A stretch of DNA of 64,000 nt from the NCBI GenBank assembly GCA_028284145.1, contig JANQSH010000191.1, positions 62,001-126,000 on the forward strand. Direction: 5' to 3'. Origin of the DNA: Planctomycetaceae bacterium (GTDB taxonomy: Bacteria; Planctomycetota; Planctomycetia; Planctomycetales; Planctomycetaceae). The notes beneath the pieces are model-generated. The model worked only from the letters and a program-made list of their open reading frames with translations. It was not told where the DNA came from and made no database searches. Position 1 is the stretch's first letter. Each line of letters starts with the position of its first letter. The position numbers and the translations under genes were made by a program. This document shows, one piece after another, positions 1-9,353 of this stretch.

Positions 1-46
1 GAGCAGGGGAATGGCTGACCTGCATCGGTAAGCCTGGAACGTAGCC

Positions 47-1042
47 ATGTCCAATTGTGATCACTACACGTTTCAGCGAGAGGTGGAGCCATACCTGAGC
101 GGTGTTCGATTGGATCATTTTCTCGTCAAACACTTCCGAAATTACACAACATTTCGCATGCAGCGGATAGTGCAATGCGGCCTCGCGACAATCAATGGCG
201 AATTGGCCACGACCAACCGCCGCGTGTTTGCCGGAGAAACAGTCACGATTCGGCTGATCGATCCACCAGACAAATTGATTGCGCCGGAACCGTTGCCACT
301 GGATATCGTGTATGAAGATGACTGGTTGATCGTGGCGAACAAACCACCCGGAATGATCTGTCATCAGGTGGGGCGTTTTCAGACCGGCACTCTGGCGAAT
401 GCTGTGCAACATCATCTGGACGAGCAAACATCTTTGCGGGGTGTTCTGCGTCCGGGCATTGTTCATCGTCTGGATCGCCTGACCAGTGGCATTATTGTGA
501 TGACGAAGGATCACCTCTCCCACCGCAGGCTTTCCATTCAGTTTCAGAAACGTGAAGTTCGTAAATCGTACCTGGCGATTGTGGAAGGCCGAATGACAGA
601 CGAAAAGGGCGAGATACGTTTTCCGATTGGCACGATCAATCAGTCCGGCAGCATTCTGATGTCCACCGCCACCGATGCCATTGCCCCGAAGGAATCTCAC
701 ACGCGATACCACGTTGTTCAGCAGTTCAGAAATCACACGCTCGTTCGGGCCGAACCGTTAACCGGACGCCTGCATCAGATTCGCGTCCACCTGGCGGCCA
801 TCGGCCATCCTGTCATGCACGATGAATTCTACGGAGAAAATGGCACGATCAAGGCATCGCGGTTTGACGATTTCGCACCAGGCGCACAGCCGGTTGACGA
901 ACCGCCCGAAGATCGTCACACGCTGCATGCCTCCACGCTGCAATTGCAACATCCCATCACAAACGAAGAATGCCGGTGGGAGGCTCCATTACCAGAGGAC
1001 ATGCAGTTGGAGTTGGAAGCACTGTCGCCAACGCAAATGTGA
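47..1042 (+). CDS. RluA-family pseudouridine synthase
   Basis: Predicted to isomerise specific uridines of rRNA or tRNA to pseudouridine in the cytoplasm. The 331-residue protein has an N-terminal S4 RNA-binding domain (about residues 15-75, with the GVRLDHFLVKHF segment) followed by the RluA catalytic domain. The signature HRLDRLTSG places the catalytic aspartate at residue 143, and a second conserved block, LTGRLHQIRVHLAAIGHPV, lies near residue 240. Length and domain order fit the RluA/RluC/RluD group, but the target site cannot be read from sequence. The ATG has a weak GGAA upstream. It converges on the flavoprotein gene downstream, with a hairpin between them. Family assignment is strong; substrate unknown. 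Confidence 0.93.
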   Translation: MSNCDHYTFQREVEPYLSGVRLDHFLVKHFRNYTTFRMQRIVQCGLATINGELATTNRRVFAGETVTIRLIDPPDKLIAPEPLPLDIVYEDDWLIVANKPPGMICHQVGRFQTGTLANAVQHHLDEQTSLRGVLRPGIVHRLDRLTSGIIVMTKDHLSHRRLSIQFQKREVRKSYLAIVEGRMTDEKGEIRFPIGTINQSGSILMSTATDAIAPKESHTRYHVVQQFRNHTLVRAEPLTGRLHQIRVHLAAIGHPVMHDEFYGENGTIKASRFDDFAPGAQPVDEPPEDRHTLHASTLQLQHPITNEECRWEAPLPEDMQLELEALSPTQM

Positions 1043-1066
1043 GTTGACAAAAAACGGGCGATGCGC

Positions 1067-1107
1067 AAAAAGGAAAACGGGCCCGGGCGGAAGAGGTGCC
1101 GGGCCCG
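1067..1107 (-). terminator. Rho-independent-type terminator of the minus-strand flavoprotein gene
   Basis: A perfect 9-bp inverted repeat (CGGGCCCGG at 1078-1086, CCGGGCCCG at 1099-1107) has a 12-nt loop. Read on the minus strand, the stem is followed by a T-rich run (complement of 1067-1077). It sits between two converging genes. The plus-strand side has no T run, so it should act mainly on the minus-strand transcript. Confidence 0.65.
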
Positions 1108-1157
1108 CTACACGGGTGTGAACCAGATTTCCCGTTCCTGCGTCACGCAGACGCGTT

Positions 1158-2378
1158 TCAAGCGGTGGAAACCAGTTCGACTTCCGCCGCACTCATTTCC
1201 AGCGATGTTTCGTTCCCTTTCTGCTCGAATGGATTGTCAATTTCACGAGCGTGCGGAAGGTCGTTGCTTGAATGACACTCGACATTGGCATTGAATGTGT
1301 TCCGTCCTTCGAATGAGTTGTGCCTGAACTCGGTTTTCATTTCATCAAAAGCGTGACGGACAACTGTTTGACTCTGGTCCACCGACGGGCCCACTTGTGA
1401 CTGGAAGCCAACGACATCGCCCACGCCGTAAATGTGCTTCTGCCAGGTCTGCAGGTTTTCATTGCACCACAAACGGCCACGTTCGTCCACTTCCAGGTTC
1501 GCCGCCTGCAAATTCAGTGTTTCTGTCTGTCCAATTTGGCCTGCACAGTACAAAGCGGTTTCGGCAACGATCCGCTCGCCACTTTCAAGCTCAGCAAAGG
1601 TCAAGTTGTTGTTCGTGCGGTTGAGGGCGATCACATCCTCGCCCAGCCGGAATTTGGTCCCCAGACAGTGGGCATGATACAGCAACGCGTCAATGATCTC
1701 GCGATTGTGGGAATCGAGCAGTTGTTCGCGGCCATCGACGATTATCACCTCAATTCCGAGCATAGCCAGCATCAGCCCGTATTCCATGCCAGTCGGCCCG
1801 CCACCAACGATAATCATCGACTTTGGAGTGTGGGGCAGACTGAGGAACTCATTCGTATTGATGATTCGTTCGCCATCGAATGGGATATGGTTCGGACGGG
1901 TTGGTACCGTTCCCGTGGCAATCAAAATCTTCTCACCTTCCAATTCGAAACTGCCATCGGGCGAAAGATGTTGTGCCATCTCGACAGAGGGAACAGGTTG
2001 ATACCCGCCTTTTCCAAACGATGAAGTCAATTCGATGCGATGTGGATCGATAAAGCGGGCTTCTCCCGAAAACACATCGATGCCATGCCGCTCCCGCTGA
2101 TCCTGATTCAACTCCATCTCAATCTCAGCGACGTGGGCAAACTTCCGTCGTACGTCGTCCATTGTGATGGAGCGTTCGTCCCGTCGCTGGTCGTCGGTGA
2201 GATGCAGGATCGTTTCGCGTAATGTTTGTGAGGAAAAAACGTCACCGAGGAGACCGGTGCCATTTGTGGGTTCCGCACCGCGCTCGATGATCGCAACCTG
2301 CTTGTTCAGTTTGGCTGCGGCAACGGCGGCCTTCTGTCCAGCCGGATCACTTCCAACGACAATCAGATCGTATCTCAT
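1158..2378 (-). CDS. Truncated SthA/dihydrolipoamide-dehydrogenase-like flavoprotein
   Basis: Resembles soluble (Si-specific) NAD(P)+ transhydrogenase and other class I pyridine nucleotide-disulfide oxidoreductases. The FAD-binding Rossmann motif is at residues 7-18 (VVGSDPAGQKAA) and the NAD(P)-binding motif IIVGGGPTGMEYG lies near 190. The late FAD contact YGVGDVVGF ends at residue 325. The redox CxxxxC pair is absent, as in SthA. Family members have about 460 residues because a dimerisation domain follows GDVxG. Here the last 81 residues are a polar, unrelated-looking tail, and the domain appears to be missing altogether. No downstream frameshift could supply it, because only 115 bp separate the stop from the next gene. 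The start is supported by AAGGG 8 nt upstream. Transhydrogenase activity is therefore doubtful. Confidence 0.8.
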   Translation of the reverse strand: MRYDLIVVGSDPAGQKAAVAAAKLNKQVAIIERGAEPTNGTGLLGDVFSSQTLRETILHLTDDQRRDERSITMDDVRRKFAHVAEIEMELNQDQRERHGIDVFSGEARFIDPHRIELTSSFGKGGYQPVPSVEMAQHLSPDGSFELEGEKILIATGTVPTRPNHIPFDGERIINTNEFLSLPHTPKSMIIVGGGPTGMEYGLMLAMLGIEVIIVDGREQLLDSHNREIIDALLYHAHCLGTKFRLGEDVIALNRTNNNLTFAELESGERIVAETALYCAGQIGQTETLNLQAANLEVDERGRLWCNENLQTWQKHIYGVGDVVGFQSQVGPSVDQSQTVVRHAFDEMKTEFRHNSFEGRNTFNANVECHSSNDLPHAREIDNPFEQKGNETSLEMSAAEVELVSTA

Positions 2379-2854
2379 TGCAGGTACCCTTTCCTGAGGG
2401 GGGGACCTCGCATCGCGAGTTCCAGAAAATCATTCCTGCAGTGGAGATCGTCAAACAGGAGGTTTGGTGGAAATAAAAAGAATGAAAAGAGTACATCTGG
2501 TTTAGTGAGACACGTTGAAATTGCCGATTTTATCGGTTCTTTGGATTTAGAAAGAGCATTCTGGTAATGTCGATTTCTGAAAATGATGCCAAAACAACAC
2601 ATTATCTTTCTGCGAGCTAAAGTTGTAAGTCACTCTGTCACAATATGGTTGTGTCGAATTTGACGATTATGACGAATGAAGGGTACGGTGGATTATTGCG
2701 TCACTGCTGAATCAAATCAGCCACACAATCACCCAGAATGGTGAACCGAAGCCCCGTTTGTCACGTTGTGAAATCCCAAAGCGAGTCGGCATTTTCACAG
2801 CAATCTGCTGTCCGATGTCCAAAAAACTGAAATTCCCTCCGGAGTCATGTTTCC
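2379..2854. other. Intergenic region between divergent genes
   Basis: About 476 bp separate the start of the flavoprotein gene (minus) from the first SPFH gene (plus). It should hold both promoters. It is AT-richer than its flanks, and I see no convincing gene, hairpin or copy of the dispersed repeats. Confidence 0.6.
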
Positions 2855-4456
2855 ATGTCTGACAACATTTTTTTGCCCGATGAACACTCACCAGGCAGGC
2901 GGTCATTTTCGTTTGGCGCATCAGCAATTGGTGCTGTTGTTGTCATTGCGGTGATGTCCTGGTTCATCTATTCGCAATTCCGTATTGATGTGCCGGAAAA
3001 TCATGTGGCGATTCTGATCGCCAAGACCGGGAAAGACATCCCCAACAACGAGGAGGTGGCGCCAACGGAGGAATACCGTGGCGTTCAACGTGAGATGCTG
3101 CCGGAAGGACGGTACTTCCGCAATCCCTACCTGTTTGACTGGAAGGTCATTCCGAAAGTGGAAATCGAACAGGGCAAAATGGGTGTGCTTGTCAGTCTGG
3201 CCGGTGACGATCTGCCTTATGGTGAGTTCGTTGCCAAGGTGGATGAAAACGGGGACCCGACCACCAAAGGAATTGTCCCGGGGGTTTTGCGGTCCGGTCG
3301 TTATGCCGTGCATCCGTATCTGTTTGAAGTGCAGGCGTACGATCCAACTACGATTCCCGCTGGTTTTCAGGGGGTGGTGACGAATCTGGCCGGACCATTG
3401 CCGGGTGGGAAAAACATCGAGGGAGAGGAAGCCGATGCGAAACAGTTGAGGAAGAATCCATTGCTCTCGGATAAGGGGGATCGTGGTGTACAGGGCGAGA
3501 CGCTCGACTCACAGACCGTGTGGGTCAATCCGTTCGAGAAGCGCATCGATCTGATCGACTGCAAGAGCCGCCGTTTTGATCTGGCTGCGCAGAAGAACAT
3601 GGGGTTCCCGTCGAAAGATGGTTTCTGGATTGATCTCAAAGGGAGCATCGAATTCAAAGTGATGCCGGATCGCGCGGCGGAGGTGTTCGTTAATTACAAC
3701 GACGTCACAAACGACGCTCAGAAGTCGGTGATCGACGAAGAAATTATCAGGAAAGTGATTTTGCCGAACGCGCGTAGTTTCTGCCGGCTGCAGGGGTCGA
3801 ACATTCGCGGTGTGGACTTCATCACGACACGCGAGAAGTTTCAAGACGATTTTCTAACGGCTATGCGCGAAGCCTGTGAGCCTCAGGGCATCGAAATTCT
3901 GAACATCAATATCTCCAGCATCAAACCACCGGAGAAAATCATGGAGCCCCTGCAGGATCGCGAAGTTGCAAAGCAGCAGGAACTGCAGTACCAGGACCAG
4001 ATCATTCAACAGGAATCGGAAAAAGACCTGGCCATCGAACAAGGGCTTGTGAAGCAGAAACAGGAACTGATCAAGGCGCAACAGGAGGTCATCAAGCTGA
4101 CGACGGATGCCAGGCGAAAGCAGGAAGTGGCAGTCACCAAAGCGAACGAACGGCAGGAAGTCGCCAACTTGAACCTGCAGGCAGCGAAGGATCAGGCTGC
4201 GGCGATTCTGGCACGTGGTAATGCCGATGCCAAAGTCGTGCAGTTTGAAAATGAAGCGGCAGCAGCCGGTTGGAAAGAGTCGGTCGCGGCATTTAACGGC
4301 GATGGTGCGGCGTACGCCCGCTATGTGCTGTATCAGAAAATGGCGACGGCCTACCGCAAAATTATGGTGAATACGGCAGACAGTCCGATTATGAAAATCT
4401 TCGATTCGTTTGCCACAGATAACGGCAAACCAGCTGTGGAACCGGCGAACCCGTAA
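2855..4456 (+). CDS. SPFH/Band 7 (flotillin-like) membrane protein, first of a tandem pair
   Basis: Probably an inner-membrane scaffold of the SPFH (stomatin/prohibitin/flotillin/HflK-C) superfamily. The 533-residue protein has one N-terminal membrane segment (about residues 22-44). Repeated short beta-rich modules follow, in which a GxY-NPYLF-type motif alternates with an IPxGxxGVV-type motif (about 50-230), then the SPFH core (about 235-370). A long Gln/Glu/Lys-rich coiled coil (about 375-470) and a C-terminal tail complete it. Family members oligomerise into rings or microdomains. No NfeD-type or protease partner is adjacent. Its only close neighbour is the second SPFH gene 89 bp downstream, which suggests a hetero-oligomer comparable in principle to HflK/HflC. 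Specific role unknown. Confidence 0.85.
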   Translation: MSDNIFLPDEHSPGRRSFSFGASAIGAVVVIAVMSWFIYSQFRIDVPENHVAILIAKTGKDIPNNEEVAPTEEYRGVQREMLPEGRYFRNPYLFDWKVIPKVEIEQGKMGVLVSLAGDDLPYGEFVAKVDENGDPTTKGIVPGVLRSGRYAVHPYLFEVQAYDPTTIPAGFQGVVTNLAGPLPGGKNIEGEEADAKQLRKNPLLSDKGDRGVQGETLDSQTVWVNPFEKRIDLIDCKSRRFDLAAQKNMGFPSKDGFWIDLKGSIEFKVMPDRAAEVFVNYNDVTNDAQKSVIDEEIIRKVILPNARSFCRLQGSNIRGVDFITTREKFQDDFLTAMREACEPQGIEILNINISSIKPPEKIMEPLQDREVAKQQELQYQDQIIQQESEKDLAIEQGLVKQKQELIKAQQEVIKLTTDARRKQEVAVTKANERQEVANLNLQAAKDQAAAILARGNADAKVVQFENEAAAAGWKESVAAFNGDGAAYARYVLYQKMATAYRKIMVNTADSPIMKIFDSFATDNGKPAVEPANP

Positions 4457-4545
4457 ACGCACGGCGAGGTCCGTCCGGCAAGTGTGCTTCACTCATCTGT
4501 CCCAAATCAATTGATTGCTTAACGAGATCAAACTGAGGATTACCC

Positions 4546-6204
4546 ATGAGTTCCATCTCGACTCCTAAATTTGGCCGTGGACTTTTTTCACTCATCGGCG
4601 CAATCGCCATGCTGGTTGTGCTGGGGTGGGTGCTGGTGGAATTTGGCATCAACCGGATTTATGTGCCCGAAGGCTATTCGATGCAACTGCAGTACAAAGG
4701 GCCGCCACTTCCGTTTTTGCCGGGTGGACGTCCGCCGGCAGCGCGTGGTGAGTTCGCGACGCCGAACGAGAAGAACGAATATGGTTGGCCGAAGGAACTG
4801 GGCATACTCGAAAACATGGTTGGCCCGGGTCGCCATTTCTATTGTCCACTCTGGTGGAAGCGAACGCTCGTACCCGACGTCACCGTTCAGCCGGGTGAAT
4901 TGGCGGTGGTCACAAGCCGAATGGGCAAGGACCTGCCCAAAGATCAGTTCCTTGTTGATGGAACGTTGGGGAAGACCGAGTTCAAGGGGATCATGCGGCA
5001 GGTGCTCACGCCGGGAACGTATCGCATTAACCCTTATGCGTACAAACATGAGATCGTTCAGGTCAAGAAAATCGATTCCAATGGCGAGATCAAGCATGCC
5101 GGTTGGGTGGAAATTCCCACAGGGTATGTGGGCGTTGTCACCAACCTCACCGATAACCTCGCAACAAACACCAGGCGGGGAATTCAAGAAGGTGTTCTGC
5201 CTCCGGGGTTGTACCCGATCAATCACCATGAACGACATGTCGATATTGTGGAAATCGGGTATCGTGAACAGACCATCACAGCCAATATCGCGAAAGACGC
5301 GATGGGCGGGGTCGTCATGGATGCCAGTGGCGAGCCGATGATAGCCGACGATGGCTCGGGGATTACATTTCCCTCCAAAGACAGCTTCAACATTCAGATG
5401 GACTTCACCGCAATCTGGGGCGTGATGCCACACCAGGCACCTGAGATCATCCGCAACTTCGGCAATGTTGACGCCGTGGAGGAAAAGGTCGTTTTGCCGC
5501 AGATCAACAGTATTTGCCGCAACGTCGGTTCCCGGTTTTCGGCTGACGAATTAATGGTGGGTGAGACGCGGCTGACATTCCAAAAGGCAATTTCGGAGCA
5601 GTTCAACAAAGTCCTTTCAGAGAAGGACATCACAATGCTTTACGGTCTCGTGCGGCACATCTACATTCCGCAGCAGTTTCGACTGCCCATTCAGAGCCGG
5701 TACATTTCACAGGAATTGAAGCTGACCCGCGAACAGGAGCAGTTGACGACCAAGACCGAAGCGTTATTGGGTGAAGCGAAGCAGAAGGTTCAGTTGGAGT
5801 CGGAACGGATCCACGTCGAAACCGAGCGGATGGTCGCGCAGGAAATCGCCGAAGGCCAGAAGACCGCCGCAGAGATTGCGGCCGAAACGGGCCGGCTTGT
5901 TGCGGAGATTGAACGCCAGACCGCAGAGGTCGAAGCGGAAGCGACGATCGTTCTGGGTGAAGCAACCGCCAATGCGAAAAAAATGCTGGAGGAAGCGAAG
6001 GCGCAGAAATTCAAGTTGGCTGTCGAGGCCTTCGGCTCGGGTGAGGCTTACAATCAGTGGGTCTTCGCGACCGGATTGCCTGAGGACATTCAACTCAATC
6101 TGCTCTACGCTGGCGAGGGAACATTCTGGACCGATTTGAAGGGTTTCACGGAAACGATGCTGGGACGGCAGATACAGGAGAACAGTACGCGTCCGAAGCG
6201 TTGA
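4546..6204 (+). CDS. SPFH/Band 7 (flotillin-like) membrane protein, second of a tandem pair
   Basis: A 552-residue paralogue of the preceding gene with the same architecture. It has an N-terminal membrane helix (about 10-32) and beta-rich segments carrying the same NPYAYKHEIVQVKKI and IPTGYVGVVTNL-type motifs. An SPFH core (about 265-390) is followed by a long Ala/Glu-rich coiled coil (about 390-500). The two proteins are probably co-transcribed. Divergence between the copies is considerable, so the duplication is not recent. The coiled coil and end region differ most, which would suit a two-subunit assembly. The start follows a GAGGAT sequence. Function inferred only from family. Confidence 0.85.
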   Translation: MSSISTPKFGRGLFSLIGAIAMLVVLGWVLVEFGINRIYVPEGYSMQLQYKGPPLPFLPGGRPPAARGEFATPNEKNEYGWPKELGILENMVGPGRHFYCPLWWKRTLVPDVTVQPGELAVVTSRMGKDLPKDQFLVDGTLGKTEFKGIMRQVLTPGTYRINPYAYKHEIVQVKKIDSNGEIKHAGWVEIPTGYVGVVTNLTDNLATNTRRGIQEGVLPPGLYPINHHERHVDIVEIGYREQTITANIAKDAMGGVVMDASGEPMIADDGSGITFPSKDSFNIQMDFTAIWGVMPHQAPEIIRNFGNVDAVEEKVVLPQINSICRNVGSRFSADELMVGETRLTFQKAISEQFNKVLSEKDITMLYGLVRHIYIPQQFRLPIQSRYISQELKLTREQEQLTTKTEALLGEAKQKVQLESERIHVETERMVAQEIAEGQKTAAEIAAETGRLVAEIERQTAEVEAEATIVLGEATANAKKMLEEAKAQKFKLAVEAFGSGEAYNQWVFATGLPEDIQLNLLYAGEGTFWTDLKGFTETMLGRQIQENSTRPKR

Positions 6205-6302
6205 TCAGTGAACTGTTGGAATTCGCCGTTGGCCGACGTGCGCGTCGTCGCTAGAATAAGGGAAGATTTATCGTCCTGAACTCAAGCTCGGAACAGTCAC
6301 AA

Positions 6303-7391
6303 ATGCAGTATTTCGTTCGACGTCCCTGGGATTTGCCTCATCGCGAAATCACGGAAGAGTCTGCTTACCACAGTCGGAAACAGCATCGTCGCGAGTTTTT
6401 GCAGGTGATGGGCATTGCCGGAATTGCTGGTGCCACAACCGGATTGATTGGCTGTGGTTCGGAGCCGACACTGGAAGATCTCCAGACAACTCCCACGGGA
6501 CGTCCACCGAAAATATCGGCATCGGATGGGACTGCAGATCCCAATAACAGGACTACTCAGGAACTGGTCGATCCTGGCCTGCCGACCGAAGTGGAACTTG
6601 CGGTTTATCCTGCCGAACGGAATGACGAGTTCCAATACGGACGCGACGAAACGCCGGAAAAAGCTGCGCTGCAGTACACCAACTTTTACGAGTTCTCGCA
6701 GGAGAAATCGAGCTGGCAGTTGGTGAGGGATTTCAAACCAAGGCCGTGGACGGTTGAAATCGACGGGTTGTGCGACAAGCCGATGCAACTCGATCTCGAC
6801 GACATTGCGAAAAAGATGACGTTCGAGGAGCGGGCTTATCGTCATCGCTGTGTCGAGACCTGGGCGATGTGCGTCCCCTGGACCGGATTTGAACTGGCAC
6901 AATTGATTCAGTTGGCCGAACCAAAACCTTCCGCGAAGTATGTTCGAATGGAGACCGTCAACCGACCGGATGAAATGCCGGGTATCAATGCGACGCCTGA
7001 CTACCCCTGGCCGTATGCGGAAGGGCTGACGATCGAGGAAGCGATGAACAAGCTGACCTTCATTGCCACGGGCATCTACGGAAAATTGTTGCCCAAGCAG
7101 AATGGGTCACCACTGCGACTGGTGACGCCGTGGAAGTACGGCTTCAAATGTATCAAGTCGATCGTGAAAATCACTTTGACGGCCGAGCAGCCCAAAACGT
7201 TCTGGAATACTTTGATTCCCGAACGGTACGGCTTCACGGCAAATGTCGACCCGCAGGAAACCATCCCCTGGCCGCAGAATTCAGAATGGATGCTCGGCAC
7301 CAACGAGGGGTTTTTCGGCGGAGCGAAACGTTACCCGACCGAGAAGTACAACGGCTACGGCGAATACGTGGCGAAGTTGTACGTATCGTAA
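6303..7391 (+). CDS. msrP: Protein-methionine-sulfoxide reductase catalytic subunit MsrP (molybdopterin enzyme)
   Basis: Periplasmic molybdopterin enzyme of the sulfite oxidase family that repairs methionine sulfoxide in envelope proteins. A twin-arginine signal is visible (R29-R30, HRREFLQ) followed by a hydrophobic stretch and a Cys near residue 58. The molybdenum ligand is Cys183 in RHRCVETWAM, and the NGSPLRLVTPWKYGFKCIKSI block is typical of YedY/MsrP. Length (362 aa) is slightly above the usual 330 because of a longer N-terminal region. No MsrQ haem subunit gene is adjacent, so the electron donor must be encoded elsewhere or be different. Likely monocistronic, with a strong hairpin just downstream. 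Confidence 0.93.
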   Translation: MQYFVRRPWDLPHREITEESAYHSRKQHRREFLQVMGIAGIAGATTGLIGCGSEPTLEDLQTTPTGRPPKISASDGTADPNNRTTQELVDPGLPTEVELAVYPAERNDEFQYGRDETPEKAALQYTNFYEFSQEKSSWQLVRDFKPRPWTVEIDGLCDKPMQLDLDDIAKKMTFEERAYRHRCVETWAMCVPWTGFELAQLIQLAEPKPSAKYVRMETVNRPDEMPGINATPDYPWPYAEGLTIEEAMNKLTFIATGIYGKLLPKQNGSPLRLVTPWKYGFKCIKSIVKITLTAEQPKTFWNTLIPERYGFTANVDPQETIPWPQNSEWMLGTNEGFFGGAKRYPTEKYNGYGEYVAKLYVS

Positions 7392-7422
7392 GACATAATC
7401 CTGGCAGAAAAGGGCCTGACAG

Positions 7423-7443
7423 AGAAGGGGGGGCCTCCCTTCT
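7423..7443. terminator. Hairpin between converging msrP and YccA-family genes
   Basis: Perfect 7-bp stem AGAAGGG/CCCTTCT with a 7-nt loop, extendable with a bulge (GACAG...CTGTC). It lies 31 bp after the msrP stop, between converging genes. A T run is weak on both sides, so termination is plausible but not certain. Confidence 0.4.
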
Positions 7444-7461
7444 GTCGTCCTTTCAGAAGAA

Positions 7462-7485
7462 TGGATTCCCATTTTTGTGGGAATG
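7462..7485 (-). repeat. Short hairpin repeat, family 2, copy 1
   Basis: Read on the minus strand the sequence is TCATTCCCAC-AAAAA-TGGGAATCCA, a 7-bp stem with a short loop. The same motif (TCATxCCCxC, loop, GGGxATCCA) recurs at 47320-47344 and 58975-59000. Similar hairpins are common intergenic repeats in many bacteria. Confidence 0.55.
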
Positions 7486-7506
7486 ACGCAAATCTGCCTT
7501 TCGCAG

Positions 7507-8283
7507 TCAGTCGTCGCTTTGGAGTTTTGCCAGCAGCCGCAGGATCTCAAGGTAAAGCCAGATCAGCGTAACCATCAGTCCGAAGGCACCGTACCACTCC
7601 ATGTATTTTGGTGCACCTTGCTCGGCACCATGCTCGATGAAGTCGAAGTCGAGTACCAGATTCAGCGCGGCAATCACGACCACAAACAGGCTGAATCCGA
7701 TGCCGATCCAACCATTGCCGAAAATCCCGCCGGGACCAGACAGGCCAGGGATCGAGACGCTGAACAGACTCAGAACCCAGGACGCCATGTAGATCAGGAA
7801 GATGCCTCCTGTGGCGGCCACGACACCGAGTTTGAAGTTCTCAGACGCTCGAATCCAGCCTGAGCGGTAGGCGATTAAGAGAGAGAAGAGTGTGCCGAAG
7901 GTCAGACAGACCGCCTGCAGAATGATCCCCTCGCCAAAGACCCACGCGAAACGTGCGGAAATCGCGCCGATAAAGAGGCCTTCGACCAACGCATACATCG
8001 GAGCCGTCACGGGGGACCACTCCGCCTTGAAGGTTGTCACCAACGCGAGAATCAGGCCGCCGACCGCACCGCCAATCATCAGCCATGTGACCATCGGATC
8101 GACCACGCCCTGCTGCACGCCATTCATGAATTTGATCCAGGTGAATGTGGCAGTGATAACGCACAGCACGAGCAGGATGCCCGTCTTCATGGCTGTGCCT
8201 TCGATCGTCATTGTATCCGTTCGATCGAAAAAGCGGGTTTCATCAAAAACTCGTTCCGACAGTACGGGATTTCCAGATCGCAT
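7507..8283 (-). CDS. Bax inhibitor-1/YccA family membrane protein
   Basis: Predicted polytopic inner-membrane protein (258 aa, about seven hydrophobic helices) of the BI-1/YccA (TMBIM) family. Members are linked to membrane homeostasis, proton or calcium leak, or FtsH interaction. The N-terminus MRSGNPVLSERVF and the later NLVLDFDFIEHGAEQGAPKYMEWYGAFGL-type block, with its acidic residues, are characteristic. I chose the ATG at 8283 because GGAG lies 9 nt upstream and family members start this way. An ATG 13 codons earlier lacks such a site. It converges on msrP. Precise function is unknown. Confidence 0.9.
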   Translation of the reverse strand: MRSGNPVLSERVFDETRFFDRTDTMTIEGTAMKTGILLVLCVITATFTWIKFMNGVQQGVVDPMVTWLMIGGAVGGLILALVTTFKAEWSPVTAPMYALVEGLFIGAISARFAWVFGEGIILQAVCLTFGTLFSLLIAYRSGWIRASENFKLGVVAATGGIFLIYMASWVLSLFSVSIPGLSGPGGIFGNGWIGIGFSLFVVVIAALNLVLDFDFIEHGAEQGAPKYMEWYGAFGLMVTLIWLYLEILRLLAKLQSDD

Positions 8284-8399
8284 TGTTGCTTGCTCCAGAG
8301 AGTTTGAATTGGTGGCATACATCCGCAGGGTTATCGTTAATCTACGTCAGTATTTTAACGTCGAGTTGAACGCTCCGCATCTTTGAAAACCAGGAATTT

Positions 8400-9290
8400 T
8401 CAGGCGCAGTCAGCATTATTTGGCGAAAAGCCGATTGCCTGCAGGATCTGCTCGCATGCATTGGACCGGTTCAATGCGTAAAAGTGAATGCCCGGGACTC
8501 CGGCTGCCTGCAAAGTGGTACATTGATCGATTGCGTGCGCGACACCGATTTCATATTGAGCCTGTTTGTCGTCCTGGACGGCTTCCAGTTTCTTCACGAG
8601 ATTATTGGGAAGTGTGGTGCCGCACATACTGGTGATCCGTTTGATGCGGGCAAATTCCGTGATGGGCATAATGCCGGGGATGATCGGAATCGAAATGCCG
8701 ACCTGTTGGCAGCGATCGCGAAAGTCCAGAAAACAGGCGTTGTTAAAAAAGAGTTGGGTGTAGACCGCATCGGCTCCGGCGTCGACTTTTCGTTTGAGAT
8801 TGTCGAGGTCGGTCTGGGCATCGGGAGCTTCCTGATGCACCTCCGGATAGCCGGCTACACCAATACCCATATCCGGTTTCGTTTCCCGAATCAGCGAGAC
8901 CAGTTCATTGGCGAATTTCAGACCCCCTTCCACGGCCTGAAACGATTCCTGTCCCTGTGGGGGGTCACCGCGCAGCGCCATGATGTTACGGATACCCGCA
9001 TCATAGGCACGATTGAGCCAGTCCAGCAGTTCTTCCCGGGTGGAACCGACACAGGTGAAGTGTGCGGTTGGCATGATTTGATGCCGGTTCAGAATGCTCC
9101 TGCAGATTTCCAGCGTACGATCGCGCGTCGAGCCACCTGCCCCGTAGGTGCAGGAAATAAAAGTCGGACGGTATTGCGACAGGCAGGCGATCGTCGCTTC
9201 CAGTGCGGAATCTCCCTGGAGAGTCTTCGGTGGGAAAACTTCAATCGAAAGACCGAGTTGTCCATCCTGATACAAGTCGCGAATTGTCAT
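8400..9290 (-). CDS. metF: Methylenetetrahydrofolate reductase
   Basis: Cytoplasmic FAD enzyme reducing 5,10-methylene-THF to 5-methyl-THF for methionine synthesis. At 296 residues it matches bacterial MetF. Recognisable blocks are SIEVFPPK near the N-terminus (with the catalytic Glu), [15 protein letters not shown], the [12 protein letters not shown] segment, [10 protein letters not shown], and [11 protein letters not shown], which lines the folate site. The ATG at 9290 is preceded by AAGGA with 7-nt spacing and is preferred over a GTG seven codons upstream. A copy of the 95-117 bp dispersed repeat lies directly upstream and could affect the promoter. Confidence 0.96.
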   Translation of the reverse strand: MTIRDLYQDGQLGLSIEVFPPKTLQGDSALEATIACLSQYRPTFISCTYGAGGSTRDRTLEICRSILNRHQIMPTAHFTCVGSTREELLDWLNRAYDAGIRNIMALRGDPPQGQESFQAVEGGLKFANELVSLIRETKPDMGIGVAGYPEVHQEAPDAQTDLDNLKRKVDAGADAVYTQLFFNNACFLDFRDRCQQVGISIPIIPGIMPITEFARIKRITSMCGTTLPNNLVKKLEAVQDDKQAQYEIGVAHAIDQCTTLQAAGVPGIHFYALNRSNACEQILQAIGFSPNNADCA

Positions 9291-9353
9291 CCGTTCGTCC
9301 TTCTCCAGCACAAATCGAACCAGTCTATGTGACGCGCATCCTGGTCAGCATTA

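Noticed and set aside
4588-5433. 281-codon minus-strand frame opposite the second SPFH gene
   Set aside because: Antisense shadow of a clear SPFH coding sequence, without a recognisable motif or a ribosome binding site.
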